A DNA stretch of 64,000 nucleotides from Rikenellaceae bacterium (GCA_015059955.1 SUZK01000005.1:124001-188000); one strand, 5' to 3'; counted from the stretch's first letter, positions 1 through 8,675 are shown. Translations and numbers: made by a program. The notes: generated by a model from the letters alone, not told the origin.

Positions 1-1427
1 GTACGTACAGGAGCCCTACCTGCCTTAAGAACGTTAGCCAAGTCCTCAGCCTCCTTAACAGAGAAGTCACCAGTGATAGATGAAGTACCCTCGATACGAC
101 CCTGAACAACAGGTGCTGAGTACATAACATCATCCATTACGATAGCGATCTGGTTGCCGATATTTCTACCAGTGATGTCAGCCCACTTCTCAGTAGAGGT
201 AGTATTCATTGACATTGACACCTCGAACTTACCGCCACGGTCGCCACTGCTCTGAGCGCTTGCGTCGGTAATACCGCGACCATCCATCAATGGACCCGAG
301 CCCTCGTCAGTTACTGAGACCTTCAAGGCGATAAGACGGAACTCACCATAGGTCTTGCCATCTACGCTCTTGTTCTCCCATACGAGCTTAACGTCTGCAG
401 GAAGCACAGCCTTCAAATCGCGAAGGGCATCGCTGATAGCTGTCATGTTAGCCTTATCGGCAGTACCTACGCAGTAGCCACTACCAGCAGCGAAGTTAAT
501 CTTGCTTGCGAGGTTGCTATCATTATCGACGATTGCCTTGCGAACAGCGGCAGCATCGTTAGCGTCACCCACAGCCCAGAACTCGAGCAATGCTGAAGAT
601 GAAAGAAGCTTCTTTACACGCTCTGGCTCCTTGATACCAGGAAGCTCGATAGAGATACGGTTGGTACCGAGAACACGCTGGATGTTAGGCTGTACAACGC
701 CAAGAGCGTCGATACGCTGCTTGAGGCTCTCCAATACATCATCGGTATACTTATTAACGCGCTTCGACACGTCCGACTTAATCTCGTCGCGATCAGATGT
801 CAAGAAGATAACATTGAGGTCTGCATCCTCCGAATTTTTGAGGAACACGTCGATAGACTCATCAACATCCTCAACCTTACCAGCAGCCTTGAGTGCGTCA
901 TCTACACGCTTTGTGAACTCAGCCTTAGTACCATACTCCTTGCACTTCTCAACATCGGTGAGGATAACGTCAGTAGGCTTAACCTCAAGCATCACGTTCA
1001 TACCACCACGAAGGTCAAGACCGAGGTTGAGCTCACGCTCCTTACAATCGCCATAAGTATAGTTTGCTATACCGAGGTTGTACACAGGCTCGTCCCACTT
1101 CTTCTCAAGGTAGAGACGCTCGTGCTCAGCGTAAGCATCTGCATATACCTGCTTCTCGTCGAAGTTCTCTGCCACATACTTCGCGATGGCCTTCTTAGAC
1201 TCGGCCTTCTCAGCGTCAGTAGCGATAGAGTCGACAACGCCGAACATCTTCTCAGCCTGAGCCTCAACTGCTGCTCTCCTCTCAGCTACCATCTCGGTAG
1301 CAGCCTTCTTAGCGTACTCGGCAGCGTCCTTCTCAACGCCACGTGTAACGAAGGTGAATGAGAGCTGGATAATACTAGCTACACCCAAGAGTATAGCCAA
1401 CCATTTGATAATACCTTTACTCTGCAT
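1..1427 (-). CDS. secD: Protein-export membrane protein SecD (probably SecDF fusion), 5' part
   Basis: SecD/SecDF sits in the inner membrane and uses proton motive force to pull translocating proteins out of the SecYEG channel. The reading frame starts at ATG 1427 and runs off the window edge at position 1, so only about 475 residues are seen. An N-terminal membrane segment (about residues 7-27) is followed by a long periplasmic part containing the SecD signature LGLDLRGGMNVMLEV near residue 135-150 and a later P1-type region ending KEAEDLANVLKAGRAPV. Members of this phylum often have SecD and SecF fused, but the SecF half lies outside. A TATCTTTG box lies 84 bases upstream of the ATG. Identity is clear; the fusion is inferred. 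Confidence 0.93.
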   Translation of the reverse strand, partial: MQSKGIIKWLAILLGVASIIQLSFTFVTRGVEKDAAEYAKKAATEMVAERRAAVEAQAEKMFGVVDSIATDAEKAESKKAIAKYVAENFDEKQVYADAYAEHERLYLEKKWDEPVYNLGIANYTYGDCKERELNLGLDLRGGMNVMLEVKPTDVILTDVEKCKEYGTKAEFTKRVDDALKAAGKVEDVDESIDVFLKNSEDADLNVIFLTSDRDEIKSDVSKRVNKYTDDVLESLKQRIDALGVVQPNIQRVLGTNRISIELPGIKEPERVKKLLSSSALLEFWAVGDANDAAAVRKAIVDNDSNLASKINFAAGSGYCVGTADKANMTAISDALRDLKAVLPADVKLVWENKSVDGKTYGEFRLIALKVSVTDEGSGPLMDGRGITDASAQSSGDRGGKFEVSMSMNTTSTEKWADITGRNIGNQIAIVMDDVMYSAPVVQGRIEGTSSITGDFSVKEAEDLANVLKAGRAPVR

Positions 1428-1510
1428 TGTTAAAAAGTTTTGTTATTATTGTTTATGTAATTTTCGCTTATTGCGCCACACACCTCTTGTGTATTCGCGC
1501 GTTAATCGCG

Positions 1511-1518
1511 CAAAGATA
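1511..1518 (-). promoter_or_regulatory. -7 promoter box of secD
   Basis: TATCTTTG on the minus strand matches the Bacteroidetes -7 consensus TAnnTTTG. A GTTG-containing -33-like stretch falls about 19 bases upstream, inside the loop of the neighbouring terminator hairpin, so terminator and promoter are interlaced. Confidence 0.6.
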
Positions 1519-1559
1519 ATAAAAATATCGCAATCCACAACCGTGAACTGCGATATTTT
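1513..1559. repeat. 47-bp direct repeat, copy 1 (terminator/promoter module)
   Basis: Identical to 3943-3989 over 47 bases, in the same orientation, with the 2.3-kb FGE-like gene between. The unit contains a hairpin with 11-bp arms (1522-1532 and 1549-1559) and most of the secD -7 box. Confidence 0.9.
1522..1559 (-). terminator. Rho-independent terminator of the FGE-like gene
   Basis: Perfect 11-bp arms (AAAATATCGCA / TGCGATATTTT), a 16-nt loop, then a T-rich run when read on the minus strand. It lies 27 bases past the stop codon at 1586. Confidence 0.75.
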
Positions 1560-1585
1560 ATCTAATAATTTTGTCAACCACCATT

Positions 1586-3871
1586 TTATTGGGTGACAAG
1601 GCGGAAGCCATAGGTAGACAAAGCGATATTGCGATCATCGAAGCTACTATATTCAATTTCACACTGACCTTCGACACTCGACCAACAACCTCCTCGTATA
1701 AACTTTGACTCATCACTACCAGTGAACACATTATCGCGACACCACTCCCACACACTACCACTCATGTCATATAGACCCAATTCATTAGGATTCAGCGATT
1801 TTACCGGATGGGCTGTATAGCGATTTTCACCATCGACATAACTATTGCCTCTGTACCATGCCACCTCATTAATATCATTGCTACCACAATACTTATAACC
1901 CTTACTTGCACTACCACCACGTGCTGCATACTCCCACTGAGCCTTTGTTGGTAATGCATAATTCACCTTACCGCTAAGCGCTCGAGGCATAGCATTCAAT
2001 TTCTTACAGAACGCTACAACATCGTCATACGAGATGCGGTACATAGGATAGTCATCACCAACACCGAAATTCATATCACGGTCGCCATAATCACCCATTA
2101 CTGCCAGCCACAACGCCTGCGTCACCTCCGTTTCAGCCATATAGAATTTGCCGAGGCCACCACTACTATCTCCACTGCCATCAGAAATAAGCAAAATATC
2201 AAATTCTACACCATTCACCGTTTCTGTCAATCGTTGTAGCTCCACATGCGAGGTCTTGCCATTCTGCACTACAACCAATTCATGCGGTCCATCTTCATAA
2301 TCAACTATAATGGTAGTCGAACGCGACTTACTCTGCGCAAAACGGCTCACGCGAATATTGATAGTACCACTGGCAGTGCCAGGCTTAACATCATATTTCA
2401 CCCAGCTGGCGCTGCTTTCACCAGTAACACTCACAGGATAGAATCCCACCTTAGGGTTGACTATGGTATAACCCACCTCAAAGTTACCACCATCACTATC
2501 AACTACAAGTTCGCTTTGATCTAATATCAAATATGATTCATCAAGGTCAGACTCCTCACCACCATCTGTACCTTCTTCGACATCATCAGGATAACCTGGA
2601 CAATCCGTAGTATACACTACTGTTTTAGTTGGACCTCGATATTTTAATACCACAGGCTTTTTATGCTTCGGAATGCATACAATACGAAAGCCCACTTGAT
2701 CGGATCCATCGTTTGGATTTCGCACCTGCTGGCGATCACAAACTCTGCAATAGCCGCTACCCTTAGAGTAATCGCCACCACGTTTAACTCGCGCAAAGCC
2801 ATTTGATATGCTATCAATAACCTCCTCGGTATCAATCGGGACATTCACCTTAATGTTATACGCCTCTATCATCTCATTGAATGATGGACCCGTAGGGTTT
2901 GATATCGGTTGTTTCATCTTATGGTATACTGCCTGGTAGCGATTAATATAAAAATCGGAGCAATACTCTGCGACATTTCCAGACATGTCGCAAATATCCA
3001 ACTCATTAGGATTCTTAGTGCCAACAGGAGAGGCTAAACGAGGTCCACCAACACCAAGCATGGTCAACAACTCGTCTGCCAAAGTCTCTTCATCAAACTG
3101 TTTAATCCCCAGATTACCCGCATAGTGAGCAACCTCATTAACATTGTCACTTCCGCTATAAGTGTAACCACAACTCAACTGACCTCCACTTGCTGCATAC
3201 TCCCACTCGGCCTCAGTAGGAAGTCGATATGTATCTCCTGTAAGATCGCTAAGTTTCTCACAAAATTCCACAGCTTGATGGTATGAGATTCCAGTTATAG
3301 GGTAATTTGCTCGCTCATCAAGGAATTTTCCGACAGTAGTTCTAAGGAGTTCTTTGGGAATATAGTCTGGCATCTCCGTTAATGTTTCGCCAGATTGTTG
3401 AACAATAAGGTCTTCTATGGTCATATTTCTATACGCCACAAGCTCAACTTCGGGTGCCATTACCTTATACCATTGGTGCTCAGTAATCTCTGTTCTGGAT
3501 ATCCAAAAATCGGATAGGTCAACATCGTACATATATGGTTCATAACCTCCGCCCATAGTATAACTACCTCCAAGAACCTCTATCATATCAATATAGGGAT
3601 ATGGTGTGGGCGTTTCGGTATAGATTGTGTCCTCACGTATAGGCTTTTCTGGTTCGTTGCCACCAGATGTAGAAGGTTCAGTATCTCTGAGCTCATGTGG
3701 AGTTTTACCAATATTAGGTTTGCTATCCGGCCAAAAGTAGTAATATAGCCACGATAGTGCTCCCACCACAGCAATCGTTCCAATAATAAATTTAGGCGTG
3801 AATAGCACCCCAACCTTGGATACTATAAAGCGACCTACATTAGCCAAAAAAGTACCAATTCTTCGAAACAT
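1586..3871 (-). CDS. Membrane-anchored tandem FGE/SUMF1-like protein with a central BACON-like domain
   Basis: 761 residues from ATG 3871 (a TTG at 3910 would add 13). A membrane segment lies at about residues 25-45. Then come an FGE-sulfatase-like domain (about 90-400; LPTEAEWEYAASGG, NELDICDMSGNVAEYC), an Ig-like BACON-type domain (about 425-520) and a second FGE-like domain (about 525-760; LPTKAQWEYAARGG, DMSGSVWEWC). True formylglycine-generating enzymes use two cysteines five residues apart. Here domain 1 has Lys370/Cys375 and domain 2 has Ser732/Cys737 at those places, so both keep only the second cysteine. I infer a non-enzymatic structural or binding role, as in GldK/GldJ-type proteins, facing the periplasm or outer membrane. 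The gene lies between two copies of a 47-bp repeat that supply its terminator and probably its promoter, which suggests a late insertion. Confidence 0.85.
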   Translation of the reverse strand: MFRRIGTFLANVGRFIVSKVGVLFTPKFIIGTIAVVGALSWLYYYFWPDSKPNIGKTPHELRDTEPSTSGGNEPEKPIREDTIYTETPTPYPYIDMIEVLGGSYTMGGGYEPYMYDVDLSDFWISRTEITEHQWYKVMAPEVELVAYRNMTIEDLIVQQSGETLTEMPDYIPKELLRTTVGKFLDERANYPITGISYHQAVEFCEKLSDLTGDTYRLPTEAEWEYAASGGQLSCGYTYSGSDNVNEVAHYAGNLGIKQFDEETLADELLTMLGVGGPRLASPVGTKNPNELDICDMSGNVAEYCSDFYINRYQAVYHKMKQPISNPTGPSFNEMIEAYNIKVNVPIDTEEVIDSISNGFARVKRGGDYSKGSGYCRVCDRQQVRNPNDGSDQVGFRIVCIPKHKKPVVLKYRGPTKTVVYTTDCPGYPDDVEEGTDGGEESDLDESYLILDQSELVVDSDGGNFEVGYTIVNPKVGFYPVSVTGESSASWVKYDVKPGTASGTINIRVSRFAQSKSRSTTIIVDYEDGPHELVVVQNGKTSHVELQRLTETVNGVEFDILLISDGSGDSSGGLGKFYMAETEVTQALWLAVMGDYGDRDMNFGVGDDYPMYRISYDDVVAFCKKLNAMPRALSGKVNYALPTKAQWEYAARGGSASKGYKYCGSNDINEVAWYRGNSYVDGENRYTAHPVKSLNPNELGLYDMSGSVWEWCRDNVFTGSDESKFIRGGCWSSVEGQCEIEYSSFDDRNIALSTYGFRLVTQ

Positions 3872-3940
3872 ATCATTGAAGTTAAAAACAGAGTCTACAA
3901 TAATTAGCAAAAAACATCATGCACAATTCTATTTGTACTA

Positions 3941-3948
3941 CGAAGATA
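3941..3948 (-). promoter_or_regulatory. Probable -7 box of the FGE-like gene
   Basis: TATCTTCG on the minus strand, one base from consensus. It is the counterpart of the secD box in repeat copy 2. The repeat boundary falls inside the box, so the last two bases are not part of the duplication. The same TATCTTCG variant precedes recF. Confidence 0.4.
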
Positions 3949-3989
3949 ATAAAAATATCGCAATCCACAACCGTGAACTGCGATATTTT
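3943..3989. repeat. 47-bp direct repeat, copy 2
   Basis: Exact copy of 1513-1559, including the 16-nt loop. Here it is the terminator of the fucosidase gene (hairpin 3952-3989) and lies just upstream of the FGE-like gene. Confidence 0.9.
3952..3989 (-). terminator. Rho-independent terminator of the fucosidase gene
   Basis: Same 11-bp-arm hairpin as at 1522-1559, 19 bases past the fucosidase stop codon and followed by T residues on the minus strand. Confidence 0.7.
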
Positions 3990-4007
3990 TGCACTAAACA
4001 ACTATTT

Positions 4008-5312
4008 CTACTTCGTAGTAAGCTCAATGATATAGTCAATCGTACCATCAACCTTGCCCGTTTCAAGCACAATACCCTTTGACACCTTCTGGAATTTAAC
4101 CTTAGAACCGCTATCAAAAACCTTTGCGCTTATCACCTTGCAATCCAAAGGCAAGTACAAAGCCTCCTGCTCCAACTCGAAGATGTGGACATAGAGCTTA
4201 TCGCCCTTACGCGTGGTACACCCCCACTCCTGCTGCTCGATATCGCCAGCCTCAGTACCGTAGATGGTATCGCCATACTTAGCAAGCCACTCACCCATAT
4301 CCTTCATGCGCTCAACAGCAACAGCTGGCAACTCGCCATTAGGCTGAGGTCCAACATTTAGCAGCAGGTTAGCGCCCTTACCAGCCGTGCTAACGAGGTA
4401 GCGCACAAGGGTCTCGGTAGATTTATAGTTCTGGTCGATAACCTTATAGCCCCACATGCCATTCATCGTCTGACAGGTCTCCAACGGTAGGCGGCTAATA
4501 GCCTGTCCCGACAGGCCGTGGGTATTCTGACCAGGGATGTCGCGCTCGAAAATCTGGATATCCTCACCCTCGAATGGCACCTGGTGGTGGTTGTTACCCA
4601 CAAGGCAGGCAGGCTGCAACGAGTGCACAAGGGCGTACTGCTCGTCAAGTTCCCAGTTGAAGGGTGTAGCATCCTCGTCGTGATCCCACCAGCCATCAAA
4701 CCATATGGCGCGCACAGGGCCATAGTTAGTCAATAGCTCGGTTATCTGACGATTCATAAAGTCGTAGTAGCCATCCCAGTTAATCTTACTCTCGTCACGA
4801 CCTGTCACGGTACGTGCTGTGCGACCACGAGGATAGTCGTCGCGCGACCAGTCGGCATGCGAGTAGTAGAGGTGCAATGCTATACCCTGCTTCTCACACT
4901 CCTCGGCAAGCTCCCTCAACACATCGCGCTTGAAGGGTGTAGCATCGACAATATTAAAATCCGACTCGGCAGTATCCCACATCGAGAAGCTGTCGTGGTG
5001 GCGTGTGGTGAAGCATATATACTTCGCACCCGACGCCTTTATTGCCGACACCCAAGCCTTGGCATCGAAGCGATGGGGATAGAAGGCATCGGCAGCCTTG
5101 GCATACTCGTCGCGGTCGAGACCCGCATTCTGCAAGTACCACTCGCCCTGTGCAAACATGCTGTATATGCCCCAGTGGATAAAGATACCGAAGCGGTCAT
5201 CGGCAAATGCCTCACGGCTCTTAATATTCTCTGCGGTAGGTACATAACTCTGCGCCGAGGCGGTCGTAACCATCAGCGCAAGCAACGTAATCGAAAGTAT
5301 CAGTTTTCTCAT
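4008..5312 (-). CDS. Secreted alpha-L-fucosidase, GH29
   Basis: 434 residues from ATG 5312. The frame is open for 44 codons further upstream, but only this start gives a signal peptide (MRKLILSITLLALMVTTASA, then Q). GH29 enzymes remove terminal alpha-linked fucose from glycans by a retaining mechanism. Family features are RFGIFIHWGIYSMFAQGEWY near the N terminus, the CFTTRHHDSFSMWD segment, and IWFDGWWD, where Asp206 is the expected nucleophile. The C-terminal 90 residues look like the usual beta-sandwich. Likely periplasmic, acting on host or dietary fucosylated glycans. It stands alone with its own terminator and has no SusCD partner nearby. Confidence 0.92.
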   Translation of the reverse strand: MRKLILSITLLALMVTTASAQSYVPTAENIKSREAFADDRFGIFIHWGIYSMFAQGEWYLQNAGLDRDEYAKAADAFYPHRFDAKAWVSAIKASGAKYICFTTRHHDSFSMWDTAESDFNIVDATPFKRDVLRELAEECEKQGIALHLYYSHADWSRDDYPRGRTARTVTGRDESKINWDGYYDFMNRQITELLTNYGPVRAIWFDGWWDHDEDATPFNWELDEQYALVHSLQPACLVGNNHHQVPFEGEDIQIFERDIPGQNTHGLSGQAISRLPLETCQTMNGMWGYKVIDQNYKSTETLVRYLVSTAGKGANLLLNVGPQPNGELPAVAVERMKDMGEWLAKYGDTIYGTEAGDIEQQEWGCTTRKGDKLYVHIFELEQEALYLPLDCKVISAKVFDSGSKVKFQKVSKGIVLETGKVDGTIDYIIELTTK

Positions 5313-5464
5313 GGTAGTTATAGGTTTTCGGTTATTTCTGGTAGTATGAGTTGATGGGTTAATATGAGTTAATATGGGTTTCGATGCCGTGGGAGCATGC
5401 CCCCTCCCCTGAAAGGGGCGGCTGAGGGTCGCGGCTGAGAGCATCGTCTACCTCTCAGTCGCTG

Positions 5465-5537
5465 AGCGGTAGACGGGGCTCGAACCCGCGACCCTCGGCT
5501 TGGGAAGCCGATGCTCTACCGACTGAGCTACTACCGC
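5465..5537 (-). tRNA. tRNA-Gly (anticodon CCC)
   Basis: 73-nt cloverleaf on the minus strand: acceptor GCGGTAG/CTACCGC, D-arm AGCTCAGTCGGTAGAGC, anticodon stem TCGGC/GCCGA with loop TTCCCAA, T-arm with GGTTCGAGCCC, discriminator U as expected for glycine. No CCA is encoded. It reads the GGG codon. Confidence 0.93.
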
Positions 5538-5609
5538 AAAAACAATTAGAAATGAGTAATGAGCAATTAATAATAATTGGCTACTACCCTATATCATCCC
5601 AAACGAAGT

Positions 5610-5732
5610 TTTGTTGTTAGAAGGTATCAGATGTGGTGGCTTATCGCAGATTGCAAATCCGCAGTTTACTTGACGTAAATGAGGAATTTGCAAGCAAGTA
5701 AGACGCCGCAGATGATGCCTTATCACAACAAA
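5610..5732. repeat. Inverted-repeat-ended element, family 1, copy A
   Basis: Starts TTTGTTGTTAGAAGG and ends CCTTATCACAACAAA, so the ends are imperfect inverted repeats of about 15 bp. The middle differs from copies B and C and instead resembles the core of the family 2 repeats (GTTTACTTGACGTAAATGAG). It has no coding capacity of its own. Confidence 0.6.
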
Positions 5733-5738
5733 AAAAAA

Positions 5739-7529
5739 TTAGTCCATCTTAAGTACTGCCAAGAACGCCGACTGCGGCACCTGCACCGAGCCAATCTGTC
5801 GCATACGCTTCTTACCAGCCTTCTGCTTCTCGAGAAGCTTACGCTTACGCGAGATATCACCACCGTAACACTTCGCAGTAACATCCTTGCGCACAGCCTT
5901 GACGGTCTCACGAGCGATAATCTTAGCGCCGATAGCCGCCTGGATGGCGATGTCGAACTGCTGACGTGGGATAAGCTCCTTTAGTTTCTCGCACATCTTA
6001 CGGCCAAAATCGTAGGCGTGGTCAGCATAGATAAGCGACGAAAGGGCATCGACAGCCTCGCCATTGAGCAAGATGTCGAGCTTTGCGAGCTTACTTAGCT
6101 GGTAGCCCGTACGATGGTAGTCGAACGAGGCATAGCCCTTAGAGATGCTCTTGAGCTTGTCGTAGAAGTCGAAGACAATCTCCGAGAGTGGCATCTCGAA
6201 GTTGACCTCCACGCGGTCCTGCGTGATGAAGGTCTGGTTCTTCATAACGCCGCGCTTGTCGATACAGAGCTTAAGAACATTGCCGAGGAAATCAGCCTTG
6301 GTAATTATCTGTGCGAGGATATATGGCTCCTCAATCTTTGCAACCTTGGTAATCTCGGGGAGACCCGATGGGTTATGCACCTCAAGCTCCTCGCCCTGCG
6401 TCGTGGTGATGCGGTACGACACGTTGGGCACTGTGGTGATAACATCCATGTCGAACTCTCGGTATAGGCGCTCCTGGATAATCTCCATATGAAGGAGTCC
6501 GAGGAAGCCACAACGGAAGCCGAAGCCGAGGGCTAACGAGCTCTCGGGCTCGAACGTGAGCGAAGCATCGTTCAACCTAAGCTTTTCGAGGGATGCGCGC
6601 AAATCCTCATACTGGTCGGCCTCGACGGGATATACGCCGGCAAAGACCATAGGCTTGACATCCTCGAAGCCTGCGATAGCCTCACTGGCAGGGTTGGCAA
6701 CCGAGGTGATGGTATCACCCACCTTTACATCGGTAGAGTTCTTGATACCCGAACAGATGTAGCCCACGTCACCCGCCTTAATCTCGTCGCGTGCCACCAT
6801 CTTGAGTTTGAGCACACCAATCTCGTCGGCATCGTACTCGCTACCGGCATTGAAGAACTTAACATGCTCGCCCTTGTGTATCGTGCCGTTGAAGACGCGG
6901 AAGTAGGCAATAACGCCACGGAAGGGGTTGAACACCGAGTCGAAGATAAGAGCTTGCAGCGGAGCATTCTCATCACCCTCAGGGGCTGGCACACGCTCAA
7001 CGATAGCCTCCAACACCTCCTCAACACCTTGGCCGGTCTTACCTGAAGCGAGAAGAATCTCCTCCTCCTTGCAGCCGATAAGGTCTATAATCTGATCCTT
7101 AACCTCATCAATCATCGCCGACTCGCAGTCAATCTTGTTGAGCACGGGAATAATCTCAAGGTCCTGGCCAAGAGCAAGATATAGATTCGATATGGTCTGT
7201 GCCTGAATACCCTGCGTGGCATCTACCACGAGTAACGCACCCTCGCACGATGCAATAGCGCGCGACACCTCGTATGAGAAGTCGACGTGTCCTGGGGTGT
7301 CAATAAGATTAAGCGTATATGTTTGGCCATCGCGTGCCTTATACTCCATCTGTATGGCGTGGCTCTTGATGGTAATACCCTTCTCTCTCTCAAGATCCAT
7401 GTCGTCGAGCACCTGTGCCTGCATCTCACGCTGGTTGAGCGTATTTGTCTTCTCGAGCAGACGGTCAGCAAGCGTACTCTTGCCATGGTCGATATGGGCG
7501 ATAATACAAAAGTTGCGAATATTCTTCAT
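5739..7529 (-). CDS. lepA: Translation elongation factor 4 (LepA)
   Basis: 596 residues from ATG 7529, the start conserved in the family ([19 protein letters not shown]); an ATG-like start 8 codons upstream is less likely. EF4 is a ribosomal GTPase that can back-translocate stalled ribosomes. G1 (AHIDHGKST), G3 ([11 protein letters not shown]) and G4 (NKID) motifs are present. The LepA-specific C-terminal domain ends with [19 protein letters not shown] and the usual [11 protein letters not shown]. Length is normal. It appears to be a single-gene unit with a -7 box at 7564-7571. Confidence 0.97.
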   Translation of the reverse strand: MKNIRNFCIIAHIDHGKSTLADRLLEKTNTLNQREMQAQVLDDMDLEREKGITIKSHAIQMEYKARDGQTYTLNLIDTPGHVDFSYEVSRAIASCEGALLVVDATQGIQAQTISNLYLALGQDLEIIPVLNKIDCESAMIDEVKDQIIDLIGCKEEEILLASGKTGQGVEEVLEAIVERVPAPEGDENAPLQALIFDSVFNPFRGVIAYFRVFNGTIHKGEHVKFFNAGSEYDADEIGVLKLKMVARDEIKAGDVGYICSGIKNSTDVKVGDTITSVANPASEAIAGFEDVKPMVFAGVYPVEADQYEDLRASLEKLRLNDASLTFEPESSLALGFGFRCGFLGLLHMEIIQERLYREFDMDVITTVPNVSYRITTTQGEELEVHNPSGLPEITKVAKIEEPYILAQIITKADFLGNVLKLCIDKRGVMKNQTFITQDRVEVNFEMPLSEIVFDFYDKLKSISKGYASFDYHRTGYQLSKLAKLDILLNGEAVDALSSLIYADHAYDFGRKMCEKLKELIPRQQFDIAIQAAIGAKIIARETVKAVRKDVTAKCYGGDISRKRKLLEKQKAGKKRMRQIGSVQVPQSAFLAVLKMD

Positions 7530-7563
7530 CTTCCGCGAATCCTCTTTACACATTAATAGTGCG

Positions 7564-7571
7564 CAAAGATA
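7564..7571 (-). promoter_or_regulatory. -7 promoter box of lepA
   Basis: TATCTTTG on the minus strand, 34 bases upstream of the chosen lepA ATG. Confidence 0.55.
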
Positions 7572-7760
7572 AGAAAAAAAGTTGAAAGTTCAAAGATGGA
7601 AGATGAAAGTTGAGTTAGCGCAGCTCACATATGCGCCAATTGCTCTCTACAAATTAGAAATTGTAAATTTGCATAGGGCTTGAGGGCGCCTCATAAAACA
7701 ATAAAGGGGAATGTATTGAGTTTCCTAAGAGGTCCTCACAGAGTAACATGCTGGAAGACA

Positions 7761-7885
7761 TTTGTTGTCAGAAGGTAGTAGATACAACGCTCGGCAAAAA
7801 TCCCGACGATGGGCTGTACTTGGCGTACTGCTCATTGTCGGGACAGCTTGTAGGCGGCAGTAGATGTCTGCCTTATCACAGAAAA
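7761..7885. repeat. Inverted-repeat-ended element, family 1, copy B
   Basis: Begins TTTGTTGTCAGAAGG. The internal sequence is almost identical to copy C, including CCCGACGATGGGC and CATTGTCGGG, which pair as an internal stem. The right end CCTTATCACA is intact but the last bases have diverged, so this looks like an older or damaged copy. It has no reading frame of note. Confidence 0.7.
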
Positions 7886-7948
7886 TCAACTTATTGAGAG
7901 GTGTTTGAATACACAATACTCATGACCTTTGTTAGCACCGCAAGCTAA

Positions 7949-8072
7949 TTTGTTGTCAGAAGGTAGTAGATACAACGCTCGGCAAAAATCCCGACGATGG
8001 GCTGTACTTGGCGTACTGCTCATTGTCGGGACAGCTTGTAGGCGGCAGTAGATGCTGCCTTATCACAACAAA
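7949..8072. repeat. Inverted-repeat-ended element, family 1, copy C
   Basis: 124 bp, TTTGTTGTCAGAAGGTAG at the left and CTGCCTTATCACAACAAA at the right. The palindromic ends extend to AATTTGTTGT/ACAACAAATT. It is nearly identical to copy B across the body and lies 64 bp from it in the same orientation, between lepA and a small secreted protein gene. Confidence 0.75.
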
Positions 8073-8074
8073 TT

Positions 8075-8101
8075 AATACTCCTCCTCGTTGAAGGAGTAT
8101 T
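8075..8101 (-). terminator. Hairpin downstream of the 137-aa gene, or remnant of a DUF2795-type C terminus
   Basis: AATACTCCT and AGGAGTATT form a 9-bp stem, which could end transcription of the upstream minus-strand gene although the T-run is weak. Read on the minus strand the same bases encode SFNEEEY-stop, closely matching the FFFNEEEY-stop of the DUF2795 gene at 8827. The bases upstream of this fragment hit a stop codon after about 20 codons. Both readings are possible. Confidence 0.35.
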
Positions 8102-8195
8102 TTGAGTCTATAACTAATTGATAATCAGCATTAAATTTTTACCATACAAGTTTATATGGCTACTTTTTAGGACTAATTTAACAGAGATTATGCAA

Positions 8196-8609
8196 CTATT
8201 CATCCTTCCAAGGTATTTCCATTTTTTTAAATGTTTTCTCCCCTATATTTGAAGTGTATCGCCACATATCTCCAGTGTGTATATTGAGCAGAAAACACAT
8301 AGAACTATTTTCAGCACTAATATACATTTGATAATTTATTCTATCTATTGAAATGCTATCAGGCTGTTCTCTTTCCAATCTTTCAAATTCCTTTTTTAGA
8401 ATTTTATATCTCCATACATTGCCAGTGTACTTATCTATTAGAAATGCGTGAGAACTGTTGTTTGTTGATTGGATAAACTCATACCTTCCACTGTTTGACT
8501 CAGTTGACACTGGAACCGAATTACTCACATATGTACTATATGATTGTGCGTAGACCTCACAAATTGAAATACACATAGCGAATGCTAAAAGAAATAATAA
8601 TCGTTTCAT
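8196..8609 (-). CDS. Small secreted protein with two related repeats
   Basis: 137 residues; I do not recognise the family. A signal peptide (MKRLLFLLAFAMCISICEVYA) predicts export. The mature part holds two similar units: FLIDKYTGNVWRY at about 55-67 and FLLNIHTGDMWRY at about 105-117, each preceded by an N-S-S-rich strand. Such short beta-repeat units ending TGxxWRY recall propeller-like or lipoprotein-associated folds, but no function follows. It has its own -7 box (8668-8675) and lower GC than its neighbours, and lies beside the family 1 repeats, so it may be recently acquired. Confidence 0.65.
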   Translation of the reverse strand: MKRLLFLLAFAMCISICEVYAQSYSTYVSNSVPVSTESNSGRYEFIQSTNNSSHAFLIDKYTGNVWRYKILKKEFERLEREQPDSISIDRINYQMYISAENSSMCFLLNIHTGDMWRYTSNIGEKTFKKMEIPWKDE

Positions 8610-8667
8610 ATTATTTAAGTATTAGTTATTACATCCTAATCGAGATGATATATGTAAGAGGACATTG

Positions 8668-8675
8668 CAAAGTTA
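8668..8675 (-). promoter_or_regulatory. -7 promoter box of the 137-aa secreted protein gene
   Basis: TAACTTTG on the minus strand, 58 bases upstream of the ATG at 8609. Confidence 0.4.

Noticed and set aside
1122..1361. Long plus-strand frames across secD and other minus-strand genes
   Set aside because: They are antisense to clear genes, lack family motifs and have no promoter box; they come from biased codon use.
5400..5463. GAGGGTCGCGG and GAGCATCG near the tRNA-Gly gene as an attachment-site-like partial copy
   Set aside because: The matches are only 8-11 bases and inverted relative to the tRNA, and no integrase is nearby.
7725..7916. Short minus-strand frame in the repeat patch
   Set aside because: It lies wholly within repeat copy B and has no start signal or homology.
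7564..8072. CRISPR array from the tandem family 1 repeats
   Set aside because: The units are over 120 bp, only two are near-identical, and there are no short regular spacers or cas genes.
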